Of a stretch of DNA of 37,067 nt, positions 24,973 to 33,390 are shown in pieces. Under the pieces are notes generated by a model. The model did no database searches. It was given only the letters and a program-made list of their open reading frames with translations, and had not been told where the DNA came from. This DNA comes from Candidatus Heimdallarchaeota archaeon. Its GTDB lineage: Archaea; Asgardarchaeota; Heimdallarchaeia; Heimdallarchaeales; Heimdallarchaeaceae. Each line of letters opens with the position of its first letter. Positions within the stretch are counted from its first letter, which is position 1. The stretch spans positions 1 to 37,067 of the forward strand of contig BPTM01000206.1 in NCBI GenBank assembly GCA_023705945.1, written 5' to 3'. A program made the translations under genes and the position numbers.

Positions 24973-25845
24973 ATGGCAAGTATATCTAAGAATTTACACC
25001 CTGATTATCAAGATGAGTTTTTTCTTAATCTGGACCGAGTTCTAGTTCCATACGGTGGTAAAGAATTCGAATGTATGGGTTTAGAGCTGGCATTCTATAT
25101 TGCTCATGAATATGGTGCTCATATTGATCTTCTTCATGTTGGAGCAGATCCGGGTAAGAATATTGACAATTATCTTAAAAAATTAGCAAAATACGAAATA
25201 GAGCATGATTTGGTTATCAAAAACAACAAAAATGTTACCCAGACAATTATTGATTATTGGGAAAAACATAAGCACCATTTAGTTATAATGTCTAGTAGAA
25301 GAAGACCAACAGTTTTTGATAAAATCGCAGTAAAAAGCATTTCTAGCACTATAATCCCAGAGATTCACACAGAGGTTCTACAGGTCTTTCCTCCAAGAAT
25401 CAAGAAAATGAGTGACAAATTGAAGAACGTTGCAGTTCTCCTACCTTATTCTAGAAGAGATCCTTTTCTTTTAAGGTGGGCTTCAGCAATTGCAGCTCCT
25501 CAGAAAGGAGCTAAGATTAAAGTTTATCACATCTCGAGAGTTCCTGAACTTATTCCGCTAAGGGAAGCTAGGGATGAGAAAGAGATTAAGAAGGAAGAAA
25601 AAATCTTCAAAGACTACATGGACAACTATTCTAAGGTTTTTGGACAGATTATTAAACCAAAATTTGTCATTGGTCATAAAATCCAATCTTCTTTAAAGTT
25701 CATATTTAGCAAAGATGAACCTGATATTGTGATTATTGGGAAATCAAAACAAAGAAATTTTTTCCAAAAACTTTCCAAGCCACTATCCAGCAAAATTCGA
25801 GATAAACTTCTGAACACTGGAGTTTGTATTCATCACATGTTGTGA
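24973..25845 (+). CDS. Tandem universal stress protein (UspA-like)
   Basis: Two Usp folds are present. The first (about 18-140) begins D-R-V-L-V-P-Y-G-G and has an I-D-L-L-H-V strand; the second (about 150-290) begins N-V-A-V-L-L-P-Y-S and ends with D-I-V-I-I-G-K-S-K. The classic ATP-binding G-x2-G-x9-G(S/T) is poorly kept in both copies, so ATP binding is doubtful. Such proteins are stress-related or regulatory. A TATA-like CTTTATATT lies about 35 bases upstream. No partner gene is obvious; the next gene codes for a membrane protein with an AN1 finger. Confidence 0.75.
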   Translation: MASISKNLHPDYQDEFFLNLDRVLVPYGGKEFECMGLELAFYIAHEYGAHIDLLHVGADPGKNIDNYLKKLAKYEIEHDLVIKNNKNVTQTIIDYWEKHKHHLVIMSSRRRPTVFDKIAVKSISSTIIPEIHTEVLQVFPPRIKKMSDKLKNVAVLLPYSRRDPFLLRWASAIAAPQKGAKIKVYHISRVPELIPLREARDEKEIKKEEKIFKDYMDNYSKVFGQIIKPKFVIGHKIQSSLKFIFSKDEPDIVIIGKSKQRNFFQKLSKPLSSKIRDKLLNTGVCIHHML

Positions 25846-25879
25846 AGGAAATACTTTAAGTACTAACACAACTTAATAC

Positions 25880-26839
25880 ATGAAAATGAAAAACTGCTCA
25901 TTTCTTGGATGTGAAGAAGAGGAATCTTTACCTTTCAAATGTAAGTTATGTAGTCAAGCCTTTTGTGCTAAACACAGATTACCTGAACAACATGATTGTC
26001 CAAGAATTGGCTTGTATCAAACTGAGGAATATAAAAAAGCCAAACTATCACCAAAGAAAAAAGTAGAAGATAAAGAAGAGATTAAAAAAAGAAAAGACAA
26101 ATCAAAAAAGCAAAAAGGTCTTTACACTGCAAGAGACTTAGAGATGAAGTCAAAATATGTAGAACCACAAGACAGATTTCTATTTAGATCAGCAATGTTC
26201 ACTCTATTTTCACTCAAATACAATTTTATTAACATTATAATTGCTTCAATTTATTTTCTAATTATAGTAGGTTTGAGTACTTTATTTGACCTTACTGTTA
26301 TACAAAAGCTAAACATTGAAATCTGGCCTAATATGTTTCTATTATTAGTGATTGGATATCTGATAAGTATCAGTATTGTCTATTCTGGTCACATGATTGT
26401 TGAAACTCTTTATGCAAAAAAACTAGGAATACGTGCAACACAAACATTATGGTTACAAGGGATGTTGATAGGAATAGTAAGCATTTTTCTACCTATTATC
26501 ATGACACCCAATTTTTTAGTTTTTAAGGAATATGGAACTGATAATAAGAATAGAGGAAAGGTTGCTTTAAGTGGAGTATTATGGATTCTAGTTTGGCAGA
26601 CAATAGCATTGCTTTTTGTCATTTTCAAACTATCAGGCATACTTATTCCGTTTCCAATCTTCTATTTAGGTCTTGAAATTCTTGCTCCTTTCTTCTTCAT
26701 TTATCTTATCTTTTCTTTAATACCATTTGGTTTTAATCTTGGAAGATACATACGCACCTGGAATAATAAATTATTCTGGTATTTACTTGGTTCATCAATT
26801 TTCCTTTTCTTAACTTATATGGTACTTATTACTATTTGA
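25880..26839 (+). CDS. AN1 zinc finger fused to a degenerate M50-like membrane domain
   Basis: Residues 6-40 form a complete AN1 finger: C6, C11, C21, C24, C29, H32, H38 and C40. A Lys/Glu-rich linker (51-90) leads to about six transmembrane segments (near 110-135, 150-170, 190-212, 230-250, 255-280 and 298-317). The segment Y-S-G-H-M-I-V-E-T-L-Y-A-K-K-L-G-I lines up with H-E-x-x-H-A-x-x-A-x-x-x-G-I of site-2 (M50) proteases, but the Glu and second His are replaced (Met172, Glu175). So it looks like an inactive protease relative. In eukaryotes AN1 fingers act in protein quality control; a role at the membrane here is inferred. Confidence 0.6.
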   Translation: MKMKNCSFLGCEEEESLPFKCKLCSQAFCAKHRLPEQHDCPRIGLYQTEEYKKAKLSPKKKVEDKEEIKKRKDKSKKQKGLYTARDLEMKSKYVEPQDRFLFRSAMFTLFSLKYNFINIIIASIYFLIIVGLSTLFDLTVIQKLNIEIWPNMFLLLVIGYLISISIVYSGHMIVETLYAKKLGIRATQTLWLQGMLIGIVSIFLPIIMTPNFLVFKEYGTDNKNRGKVALSGVLWILVWQTIALLFVIFKLSGILIPFPIFYLGLEILAPFFFIYLIFSLIPFGFNLGRYIRTWNNKLFWYLLGSSIFLFLTYMVLITI

Positions 26840-26980
26840 CAAAGAAAACTTTTCACCTATCTAAGCCTTCTAACCTAAGAATTTAGTATTTAAAAGCCAC
26901 TTAAGTAACGAATTTAATATTCCAATTACCATAACATTCTTAAATTCCTCACAGAATTTTGCTCATAAAATGGGATACTC

Positions 26981-28237
26981 ATGCCAGAAGACAATAATAC
27001 AAACCACAACAATGGTGTCGTGGAATTATCCAAAGAGCTTGGGCTCAAAGAAGCTCTTGGGATAGCCGTTGGTGCCTTAATTGGTGGTGGAGTTTTCAGT
27101 GTCCTTGGATTAGTTATATATGAATCAGGTCCTGCCGCTTTTTTAGCATTCTTATTAGCAGGTATAGTTAGTACTTTTACAGCCTATAGTTATGTGCATT
27201 TAGCACTCAAGCATCCAAGAGCAGGAGGGGCTTTCATCTATGTTCAAGAAGCTTTCAAGAAGAAATGGTTATCAGGATCTCTTGGTATTCTCCTTTGGTT
27301 TGGTTATAGTTTTTCTGTAGGTCTCTATGCTATGACTTTTGGTAGATACTTAGGTGCAGTTTGGCCTCTTTTTGGCGACAGCATTATGCCTTTTTTTGGG
27401 ATATCTGTTTCGGCTTTTATTTTTCAGTTTCTCAGCATTTTAATTTTCATAGGGTTGAACATGCTAGGAGTAAAAGAATCCAGTCGAGCTCAAAATATAC
27501 TAGTTCTCATCAAAGTTGCAATTTTAATTCTTTATATTATAGTAGGTCTTTTTGCAGTTGAAAGTTCAAATTTTGTTCCTTTCTTACCTAATGGTGCTTT
27601 TCCTCTAATAGCAAGTTCTGTTCTTATCTTCGTTTCAATGGAAGGTTTTGAGATTTTATCCAACTCTGTTGAAGAAATGAAAAATCCGGAGAAAGACCTC
27701 AAACTCGGCATGTACATTTCAATAATCATAGTTCTAATCTTATACGTCTCAGTAGCGGTAATAACCGTTGGTGTGTTAGGACACAATGAGAGTTTGAAAG
27801 ATATTGGAGAGGTTATTCTTACTCATTCAGCTGGTAGATTCTTGGGAGTTGCAGGAGCTGGAATCATGGCTTTTGCAGCTATAATCTCAGCAGCTTCAGC
27901 CATAAATGCAACATTACTAGGATCTTCTAGACTTTCTTACATGCTATCTCATGAAAGAATTATACCTAAAGCAATTGCAAAGATCAGTCCTAAAACTCGA
28001 GTTCCAATGAGAGCTATAGCTCTTTCAGGAATAATGAGTATTATCATTGTTTTACTATTCCAACTAGATGTGGTAGCAATGGCCGCAAGTATAATTTTCA
28101 TGGTTATTTTTGCAGCTGTAAATATATCAGCAATAAAACTACTAAAAAAGAAAAAGAAAATCCCTAGCATAATTGGTGTTGTTTTAATTATCATTTACTG
28201 GGGGATTTGGATTTCAAATCTAATAATGACTGGATGA
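26981..28237 (+). CDS. APC-superfamily amino acid permease
   Basis: The protein has about twelve hydrophobic segments over 418 residues. The first helix carries G-I-A-V-G-A-L-I-G-G-G-V-F, the substrate-backbone binding motif of APC transporters, and P-R-A-G-G-A-F-I-Y follows near residue 78. S-M-E-G-F-E-I-L near 218 fits helix 6. It probably imports amino acids with a cation, but the substrate is not evident. It lies 57 bases before the DinB-like gene of the next cluster, on the same strand, and might supply a substrate for it. A TATA-like AGTATTTAAAA lies about 90 bases upstream. Confidence 0.88.
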   Translation: MPEDNNTNHNNGVVELSKELGLKEALGIAVGALIGGGVFSVLGLVIYESGPAAFLAFLLAGIVSTFTAYSYVHLALKHPRAGGAFIYVQEAFKKKWLSGSLGILLWFGYSFSVGLYAMTFGRYLGAVWPLFGDSIMPFFGISVSAFIFQFLSILIFIGLNMLGVKESSRAQNILVLIKVAILILYIIVGLFAVESSNFVPFLPNGAFPLIASSVLIFVSMEGFEILSNSVEEMKNPEKDLKLGMYISIIIVLILYVSVAVITVGVLGHNESLKDIGEVILTHSAGRFLGVAGAGIMAFAAIISAASAINATLLGSSRLSYMLSHERIIPKAIAKISPKTRVPMRAIALSGIMSIIIVLLFQLDVVAMAASIIFMVIFAAVNISAIKLLKKKKKIPSIIGVVLIIIYWGIWISNLIMTG

Positions 28238-28294
28238 ATCATCAATTTTCCTTTAATGAGAATATTTTAAATATTGGTAGTACCTTGAACATCC

Positions 28295-28798
28295 ATGTTT
28301 AACTTATCAGAATATTACAAATTAGTTGAAAAAGATAGAAATGATTACTTTAAACTGTTCAAACTAGCTCCTAAGGATGTTTTCCACAAATCTTTTACTG
28401 AAGACACATGGTCTGCAGAGCTCATTTTTCGGCATAATCTTGCAGTTCTGAATTGGTTCAAAACTCTTGTTCCTAACATTGATTTCGAAGAAAGTACATT
28501 GGCAACTAAATATGGAGAAAAACCCGAAGATTCATTCTCTTTAGAGGAAATTGAAAAAGAATTCCTCAGGATATCTTCGATTATTGCCGAAGGGATCGCA
28601 AAAATGACTGCTGAAGAAGAAAATGAAATACACAAATCTGATTTTGGTGATAGCCCAAGATTCAAGAAGATTTCTGGTTTATTAAATCACGAAAGTAACC
28701 ATTTAGGACAAGTTATCTGGATTTTCAAGCGAATAACAGGTTGGACAGATCAGGATATCAGAGAAAAATTATACAGTGTTCCGAAGAAAGAAGAATAA
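28295..28798 (+). CDS. DinB-like four-helix-bundle protein
   Basis: The 167-residue helical protein has the DinB metal-site pattern: R-H-N-L-A-V-L-N-W-F near residue 46, and H-E-S-N-H-L-G-Q-V near 132-140, followed by the usual T-G-W-T-D-Q-D ending seen in many DinB-like proteins. DinB-fold proteins include thiol transferases. No specific activity can be given. It is the first of four plus-strand genes leading to the molybdenum hydroxylase, 12 bases before the TIGR04076-like gene. A TTTTAAATA box lies about 30 bases upstream, so this gene likely starts the operon. Confidence 0.75.
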   Translation: MFNLSEYYKLVEKDRNDYFKLFKLAPKDVFHKSFTEDTWSAELIFRHNLAVLNWFKTLVPNIDFEESTLATKYGEKPEDSFSLEEIEKEFLRISSIIAEGIAKMTAEEENEIHKSDFGDSPRFKKISGLLNHESNHLGQVIWIFKRITGWTDQDIREKLYSVPKKEE

Positions 28799-28810
28799 GG
28801 TAGAGATATT

Positions 28811-29077
28811 ATGCCTGAACAACAGAAAGTTACTATAGAAATAGTTGACATATTGCTAACTGGAAAATGTAATTATGGTCATAAAATTGGGGATAAATTT
28901 GATTATCCAAGTGAAAAAGGGAAGATATGTACTGCTGCTTTGCATTCACTCTATCCATATGCTCTAAGTATACAAATTGGTGGAAGCTTTCATTGGGAAG
29001 AAGATCCTGATAGTATAACTGTTTGTTGTCCTGATTACAAAAATCCAGTTGTTTTTAAAATAATAAGAGAGAAATAG
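28811..29077 (+). CDS. TIGR04076-like small protein
   Basis: It matches the TIGR04076 pattern as I remember it: V-x-I-V-D-I-x-x-x-G-K-C, then G-H-K-I-G-D-x-F, I-C-x-A-A-L-H-S-L-Y-P, and the end V-C-C-P-D-Y-K-N-P-V. The conserved cysteines suggest a metal or redox site, but the function is unknown. At 88 residues it is complete. It lies between the DinB-like and MocA-like genes and is probably translated from the same mRNA. Its presence beside a molybdenum hydroxylase supports a role in redox or heterocycle metabolism. Confidence 0.72.
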   Translation: MPEQQKVTIEIVDILLTGKCNYGHKIGDKFDYPSEKGKICTAALHSLYPYALSIQIGGSFHWEEDPDSITVCCPDYKNPVVFKIIREK

Positions 29078-29141
29078 AAATCTTTAGTAATTGTTTCTCT
29101 AGATGGTTTACAACAAGTTAAATAGAACTAGGTATGAACTA

Positions 29142-29756
29142 ATGAATCTTGATTTCAGAACCCTTCCAGTTATCATTTTAGCAGGAGGAGATTCAAAACG
29201 GATGGGAGAACCGAAAGGGCTTCTTAACTATCGAGGTAAACCTTTCCTTGTCCATCAAATAGAACAAATGTCTGAGATAGGATTATCAGAGATTATCGTT
29301 GTACTCGGAAAAGATTACAGACTCTACCATGAAAAAGTTCCTGAGCTTAATGGAGTAGAATTTACAACAAATCCATCTCCAGAGAGAGGGCAATTTTCAT
29401 CAATACAATGTGGAATGCAAAAGGTGCAATCTGGTGTGGTATCGGGAGTTTTCATTTTTCCTATTGATGTGCCCTGCCCAGGTAGAGATGTTTGGGAAGA
29501 GTTATCAAATTCATTAGGTTCCTCAGATATCGCAGTCACAATTCCTGAATTCCAAGGAAAAAAGGGTCACCCTGTTCTTATTTCAAAGAAGTTTATGCAA
29601 CATCTCATTTCATGTAAATCCGATTCTCGACTGGATTTCGAGATCTACAAGCAAATAGACCTAAAGAAAGCAAAGATTATATCTGTTAATGATAAAAATA
29701 TTACACGGAACCTCAATACACGTGAAGATTGGAAAGAATATGAGGAAATAAAATGA
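29142..29756 (+). CDS. mocA: MocA-like molybdenum cofactor cytidylyl/nucleotidyltransferase
   Basis: The N-terminal I-I-L-A-G-G-D-S-K-R-M-G-E-P-K is the nucleotide-binding loop of MobA/MocA-type transferases. F-P-I-D-V-P holds the metal-binding Asp, and G-H-P-V-L-I is a second family mark. MocA (YgfJ group) attaches CMP to molybdopterin for xanthine dehydrogenase-type enzymes. Its stop overlaps the start of that very enzyme by four bases (ATGA), so the substrate is probably this hydroxylase's cofactor. ATG 29142 has AGGT eight bases upstream; the track ATG 29103 gives 13 extra residues and no such site. Confidence 0.85.
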   Translation: MNLDFRTLPVIILAGGDSKRMGEPKGLLNYRGKPFLVHQIEQMSEIGLSEIIVVLGKDYRLYHEKVPELNGVEFTTNPSPERGQFSSIQCGMQKVQSGVVSGVFIFPIDVPCPGRDVWEELSNSLGSSDIAVTIPEFQGKKGHPVLISKKFMQHLISCKSDSRLDFEIYKQIDLKKAKIISVNDKNITRNLNTREDWKEYEEIK

Positions 29757-32386
29757 ATGTAACCTTTACTCTCAATGGAAAAGAAACTACTGCTAATTAT
29801 GAAGAGGGAATGAGTGTGCTTGATGTACTCAGAGAAGTTTGTAACATTAAAAGTTGTAAAGATGGTTGTTCAGGTCAGGGTACTTGTGGAGCTTGTACTG
29901 TTCTAATTAATGGTAGAGCTATGGTTTCCTGTAAGCAGAAACCAGCATCTATTGAGGGTAAAGAAATTATCACTATTGAAGGACTTGACAAAATTGAACA
30001 AGATATTCTATCAAAGTCCTTTGTTAAAGAAGGAGCTATACAATGTGGGTTCTGTACTCCTGGACTTGTTCTTCGAATTAAATCTTTTCTCGATCAACAT
30101 CCTACATCTACAAGAGAAGAAAAAGCAAAAGCTATAACTGGAAATCTCTGCCGATGTACAGGCTATCAACGAATTCTTGATGCTATGGAAACAGCTGAAG
30201 AACATTGGAATCCAAAGGACGATGACATATCAGGACCACCTCGAAGAAGCGAATTTTTTGGAGAAAAATATGGTCTAAAAAGGGAGTATGAACCGAAAAA
30301 GAATGGAGTAGGTTCTAATGCTCATCGTTATCGTGGAGTGGATATGGCTCTAGGTAGAAAACCCTATATCGCAGATATGGAAATGAATGAAATGCTTCAT
30401 GGAGCTTTGTTGCTCAGTGAGTATCCACGTGCTAAAGTAATCAAAATTGACACATCAAAAGCTAAGGAAGCTTGTGGAGTGATAGAAGTATTTACAGCTA
30501 AAGATGTACCTGGGGAAAGGATGGTTGGTCACATCATACCAGATTGGCCTATTTTTATTTCTGAAGGAGAATCTACAAGATATGTAGGTGATGTGCTTGC
30601 AATGATTGTAGCTGATTCCATGGTTCATGCCCGAGCAGCTCTTGAGAAAATAAAGGTTGATTATGAAATACTTGAACCAATTATTGATCCAGAAAAAGCT
30701 CTATTACCTTCTGCAGAAAAAATACATGAAAAAGGCAATTTGCTTGGTCATACATTTTTTGGAAGAGGAGATGTTAAGAGTGCTTTGGATAATTCTAAAT
30801 ACGTAATAAAACAGCGTTTCAAAACTCAACGAATTGAGCATGCTTACATGGAAGTAGAAAGTTGCTTAGCATTCCCAACAGAAAAGGGGGTTCATCTATA
30901 TAGTCAGGGACAAGGAGTTCATGAAGACCAAAGACAGATTGCAGAAGCACTCGGATTAAAAAAAGAACTAGTTATCGTTGAACTTGTTTCTAATGGTGGT
31001 GCTTTTGGTGGAAAGGAGGATCTTACATGTCAAGCACAAACTGCAATGGCTTCCATGATTTTGAAGAAACCTGTGAAAACAGTTCTTACAAGAGAACAGT
31101 CCCTTCTTATGAGCGTTAAGAGACACCCAATGACTATGGATTATGAAGTAGGAGCAGATGAAAATGGAAAACTAACAGCTGTAAAGCTCCGATTAATAGC
31201 TGATTCTGGAGCTTATGCGTCCGTAGGAGCAAAGGTTGCAGAACGTGCGGCAGGACATTGTTGTGGACCATATTACGTCCCTAATATTGATGTAGATGCA
31301 AAGGCTGTTTATACAAATAATCCCGCCTGTGGAGCGATGAGAGGTTTCGGAGTCAACCAAACCTCCTTTGCCATTGAAACATGTCTCAACATGATAGTCG
31401 AGAAGATGAAGAAAGATGGGATTGAAATTGATGATTACGATATAAGGGAGAGAAATATTCTTAGAGAAGGTCAAAGGTTTGCAACAGGTCAAAAGATGAC
31501 AAAGACCATCAATGGAATGCAACAATGTCTAGATGCTGTTAAAGACATCTATAAGAATTCTAAAGGCCCAATTGGGATAGCTTGTGGGATAAAGAATACA
31601 GGAATTGGTAATGGTTTGGAGGATACTGGGAGGGTTCTCATTAAAGTCCTCGAAAATGAACACCTTGAAATCTTAACTGGGTTTACAGAAATGGGACAAG
31701 GATTGTTTACCGTTCTTACACAAGTTGTAACAGAAGTTACTGACATCTCACCTAAACAGATGGATGTTAAATCAATTAGTTACCCAAAAACCAAGTGTGG
31801 AATGACAACTGCATCTAGAGGCACAGCTTTGGATACAATGGCAGCTAAATTTGCAGCAGAAAAACTTGCAATTGCTCTTCAAACAAAATCCCTCAAAGAT
31901 TTAGCTGGTAAAGAGTTCCACGGAGAATATATTAGCAATTTTACAGTCAAACCTGGCACTCAAACTGATAATCCTATAACACATTTAGCGTTCAGTCACG
32001 CTGTTCAAATGGCTATCTTGAATGAAGAGGGTAAACTTACCAAAATGGTAGCGGCTCATGATGTTGGAAAAGCTATCAACCCCATGGCATGTGCTGGACA
32101 GTTTGAGGGGGGAATTCACATGGGTCTAGGGCATACACTTTCGGAAGATTTCCCAACAACAAATGGAGTGCCAGACTCACTAAGAATGAGAGATATTCAA
32201 ATAATCAAAGCAAAGGATATGCCAGAGGTTGAAGTTATTCTAATAGAAGAACCTGAGGAAGTAGGAGGGTTTGGATCAAAAGGAGTGGGAGAAATTGGTC
32301 TTGTGCCAACAGCTGGAGCAGTTGCAGGAGCTCTATACCAATATGATGGTAAATGGCGTTTCGAGCTGCCAATAGCAAGAAAATAA
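29753..32386 (+). CDS. Fused [2Fe-2S]-molybdenum hydroxylase, xanthine dehydrogenase-like
   Basis: The N-terminal ~150 residues bind two [2Fe-2S] clusters: C39, C45, C48, C60, then C98, C101, C133, C135. The spacing C39-x5-C45 is one residue longer than usual. The rest is the molybdenum domain: G-Q-G-V-H-E, G-G-A-F-G-G-K-E, M-R-G-F-G-V-N-Q, and G-V-G-E-I-G-L with the catalytic Glu. The Glu after GGK and the Arg of R-G-F-G are the positions that bind the purine in xanthine enzymes, as I recall. No FAD domain exists. The layout matches the Se-dependent xanthine dehydrogenase group (TIGR03311-like) or aldehyde oxidoreductases. Neighbours MocA, YgeW and carbamate kinase favour a purine substrate. 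Confidence 0.85.
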   Translation: MNVTFTLNGKETTANYEEGMSVLDVLREVCNIKSCKDGCSGQGTCGACTVLINGRAMVSCKQKPASIEGKEIITIEGLDKIEQDILSKSFVKEGAIQCGFCTPGLVLRIKSFLDQHPTSTREEKAKAITGNLCRCTGYQRILDAMETAEEHWNPKDDDISGPPRRSEFFGEKYGLKREYEPKKNGVGSNAHRYRGVDMALGRKPYIADMEMNEMLHGALLLSEYPRAKVIKIDTSKAKEACGVIEVFTAKDVPGERMVGHIIPDWPIFISEGESTRYVGDVLAMIVADSMVHARAALEKIKVDYEILEPIIDPEKALLPSAEKIHEKGNLLGHTFFGRGDVKSALDNSKYVIKQRFKTQRIEHAYMEVESCLAFPTEKGVHLYSQGQGVHEDQRQIAEALGLKKELVIVELVSNGGAFGGKEDLTCQAQTAMASMILKKPVKTVLTREQSLLMSVKRHPMTMDYEVGADENGKLTAVKLRLIADSGAYASVGAKVAERAAGHCCGPYYVPNIDVDAKAVYTNNPACGAMRGFGVNQTSFAIETCLNMIVEKMKKDGIEIDDYDIRERNILREGQRFATGQKMTKTINGMQQCLDAVKDIYKNSKGPIGIACGIKNTGIGNGLEDTGRVLIKVLENEHLEILTGFTEMGQGLFTVLTQVVTEVTDISPKQMDVKSISYPKTKCGMTTASRGTALDTMAAKFAAEKLAIALQTKSLKDLAGKEFHGEYISNFTVKPGTQTDNPITHLAFSHAVQMAILNEEGKLTKMVAAHDVGKAINPMACAGQFEGGIHMGLGHTLSEDFPTTNGVPDSLRMRDIQIIKAKDMPEVEVILIEEPEEVGGFGSKGVGEIGLVPTAGAVAGALYQYDGKWRFELPIARK

Positions 32387-32394
32387 TTAAGATG

Positions 32395-32424
32395 GTAAAA
32401 AGAAAGAAGAAATAGTAAAAAAAG
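32395..32424 (-). terminator. T-rich terminator after the carbamate kinase gene
   Basis: On the minus strand the carbamate kinase stop is followed by CTTTTTTTACTATTTCTTCTTTCTTTTTACC. It separates this operon from the convergent hydroxylase gene. Confidence 0.5.
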
Positions 32425-33381
32425 TTAAGGAACGATCCTAGTTCCTGTTTTACCCTTCAAAGCCCGACTGATGTTTTCAGGATTAGTAATCAGAGCTTCT
32501 TTACCACCCTGTTCTAAAAATTGAACGATAGCTTTAATTTTTGGTTCCATCGAACCTTTGGCAAAGTGAGTTCCTTCCTCTAGGTACTTTTTTGCCTCAG
32601 CAACGGTGAGCTGATCTAACTCTACTTGATTAGGTTTACCAAAATTTAAAGAAACTTTTTCAACAGCAGTTGAAATTAAAAGCATATCCGCATTAATTTC
32701 ATTGGCCAGGAACGCAGATGCAAAATCTTTGTCAATTACTGCTGCAGTCCCCTCTACTCCTTGATCGGTCTCAATAACTGGTATTCCTCCACCACCCACA
32801 GTAATTGTAACTGTTCCAGAATCAATTAGCGTTTTGATGGCTTCCAATTCCAATATTTCCACAGGTAACGGGGATGCTACCACTCGACGCCATCCACGAC
32901 CAGCATCTTCAACTACATTCCAACCTAATTCCTCTTTCCTTTTTTCCGCCTCTTCTACTTCCATGAATGTTCCAATGGGTTTAGCAGGTGTCTGGAAAGC
33001 AGGGTCATTTGGGTCTACCCGGACTTGGGTGATCACTGTCGCTGCCGGTTTATTAATTCCCCTTTTTTTAAGCTCATTTTGGATATTCTGCTGTAGAGCA
33101 TAACCGATAGCGCCCTGGCTGTCAGCTCCGCAAACATCAAGGGGCAGTTCATGCATACCTTCCACCTTATGGGCAATTTCACTTCGTCGTAAAATGAATC
33201 CAACTTGGGGTCCATTGCCATGTCCTATTGCAATATCCCAGCCTTCTTCAATCATATCTACCAGATGAATTGCAGTTTCCTGGGTAGCTTTATATTGATC
33301 TTGTACAGTTTGATTCTGCTTGGATTTGATGAGTGAATTTCCACCAATCGCAACAACTGCTACTTTTTTCTGTTCTGACAT
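32425..33381 (-). CDS. arcC: Carbamate kinase
   Basis: It transfers phosphate from carbamoyl phosphate to ADP, giving ATP and carbamate (then NH3 and CO2). The family marks are A-I-G-G-N-S-L near residue 11, G-H-G-N-G-P-Q-V-G near 53, C-G-A-D-S-Q-G-A-I-G-Y near 85, G-G-G-G-I-P-V near 207 and F-A-K-G-S-M-E-P-K-I near 268. At 318 residues it is complete. It is the last gene of a three-gene minus-strand operon after two carbamoyltransferase homologues. TAGGAG overlaps the ygeW stop and lies six bases before its ATG. The neighbours point to catabolic ATP formation rather than carbamoyl phosphate synthesis. Its G+C is higher than that of the plus-strand genes. Confidence 0.95.
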   Translation of the reverse strand: MSEQKKVAVVAIGGNSLIKSKQNQTVQDQYKATQETAIHLVDMIEEGWDIAIGHGNGPQVGFILRRSEIAHKVEGMHELPLDVCGADSQGAIGYALQQNIQNELKKRGINKPAATVITQVRVDPNDPAFQTPAKPIGTFMEVEEAEKRKEELGWNVVEDAGRGWRRVVASPLPVEILELEAIKTLIDSGTVTITVGGGGIPVIETDQGVEGTAAVIDKDFASAFLANEINADMLLISTAVEKVSLNFGKPNQVELDQLTVAEAKKYLEEGTHFAKGSMEPKIKAIVQFLEQGGKEALITNPENISRALKGKTGTRIVP

Positions 33382-33390
33382 TTGTATCTC

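Noticed and set aside
29753-32386. Selenocysteine (in-frame TGA) in the hydroxylase
   Set aside because: The frame has no internal TGA; any selenium would be a labile cofactor, which the sequence cannot show.
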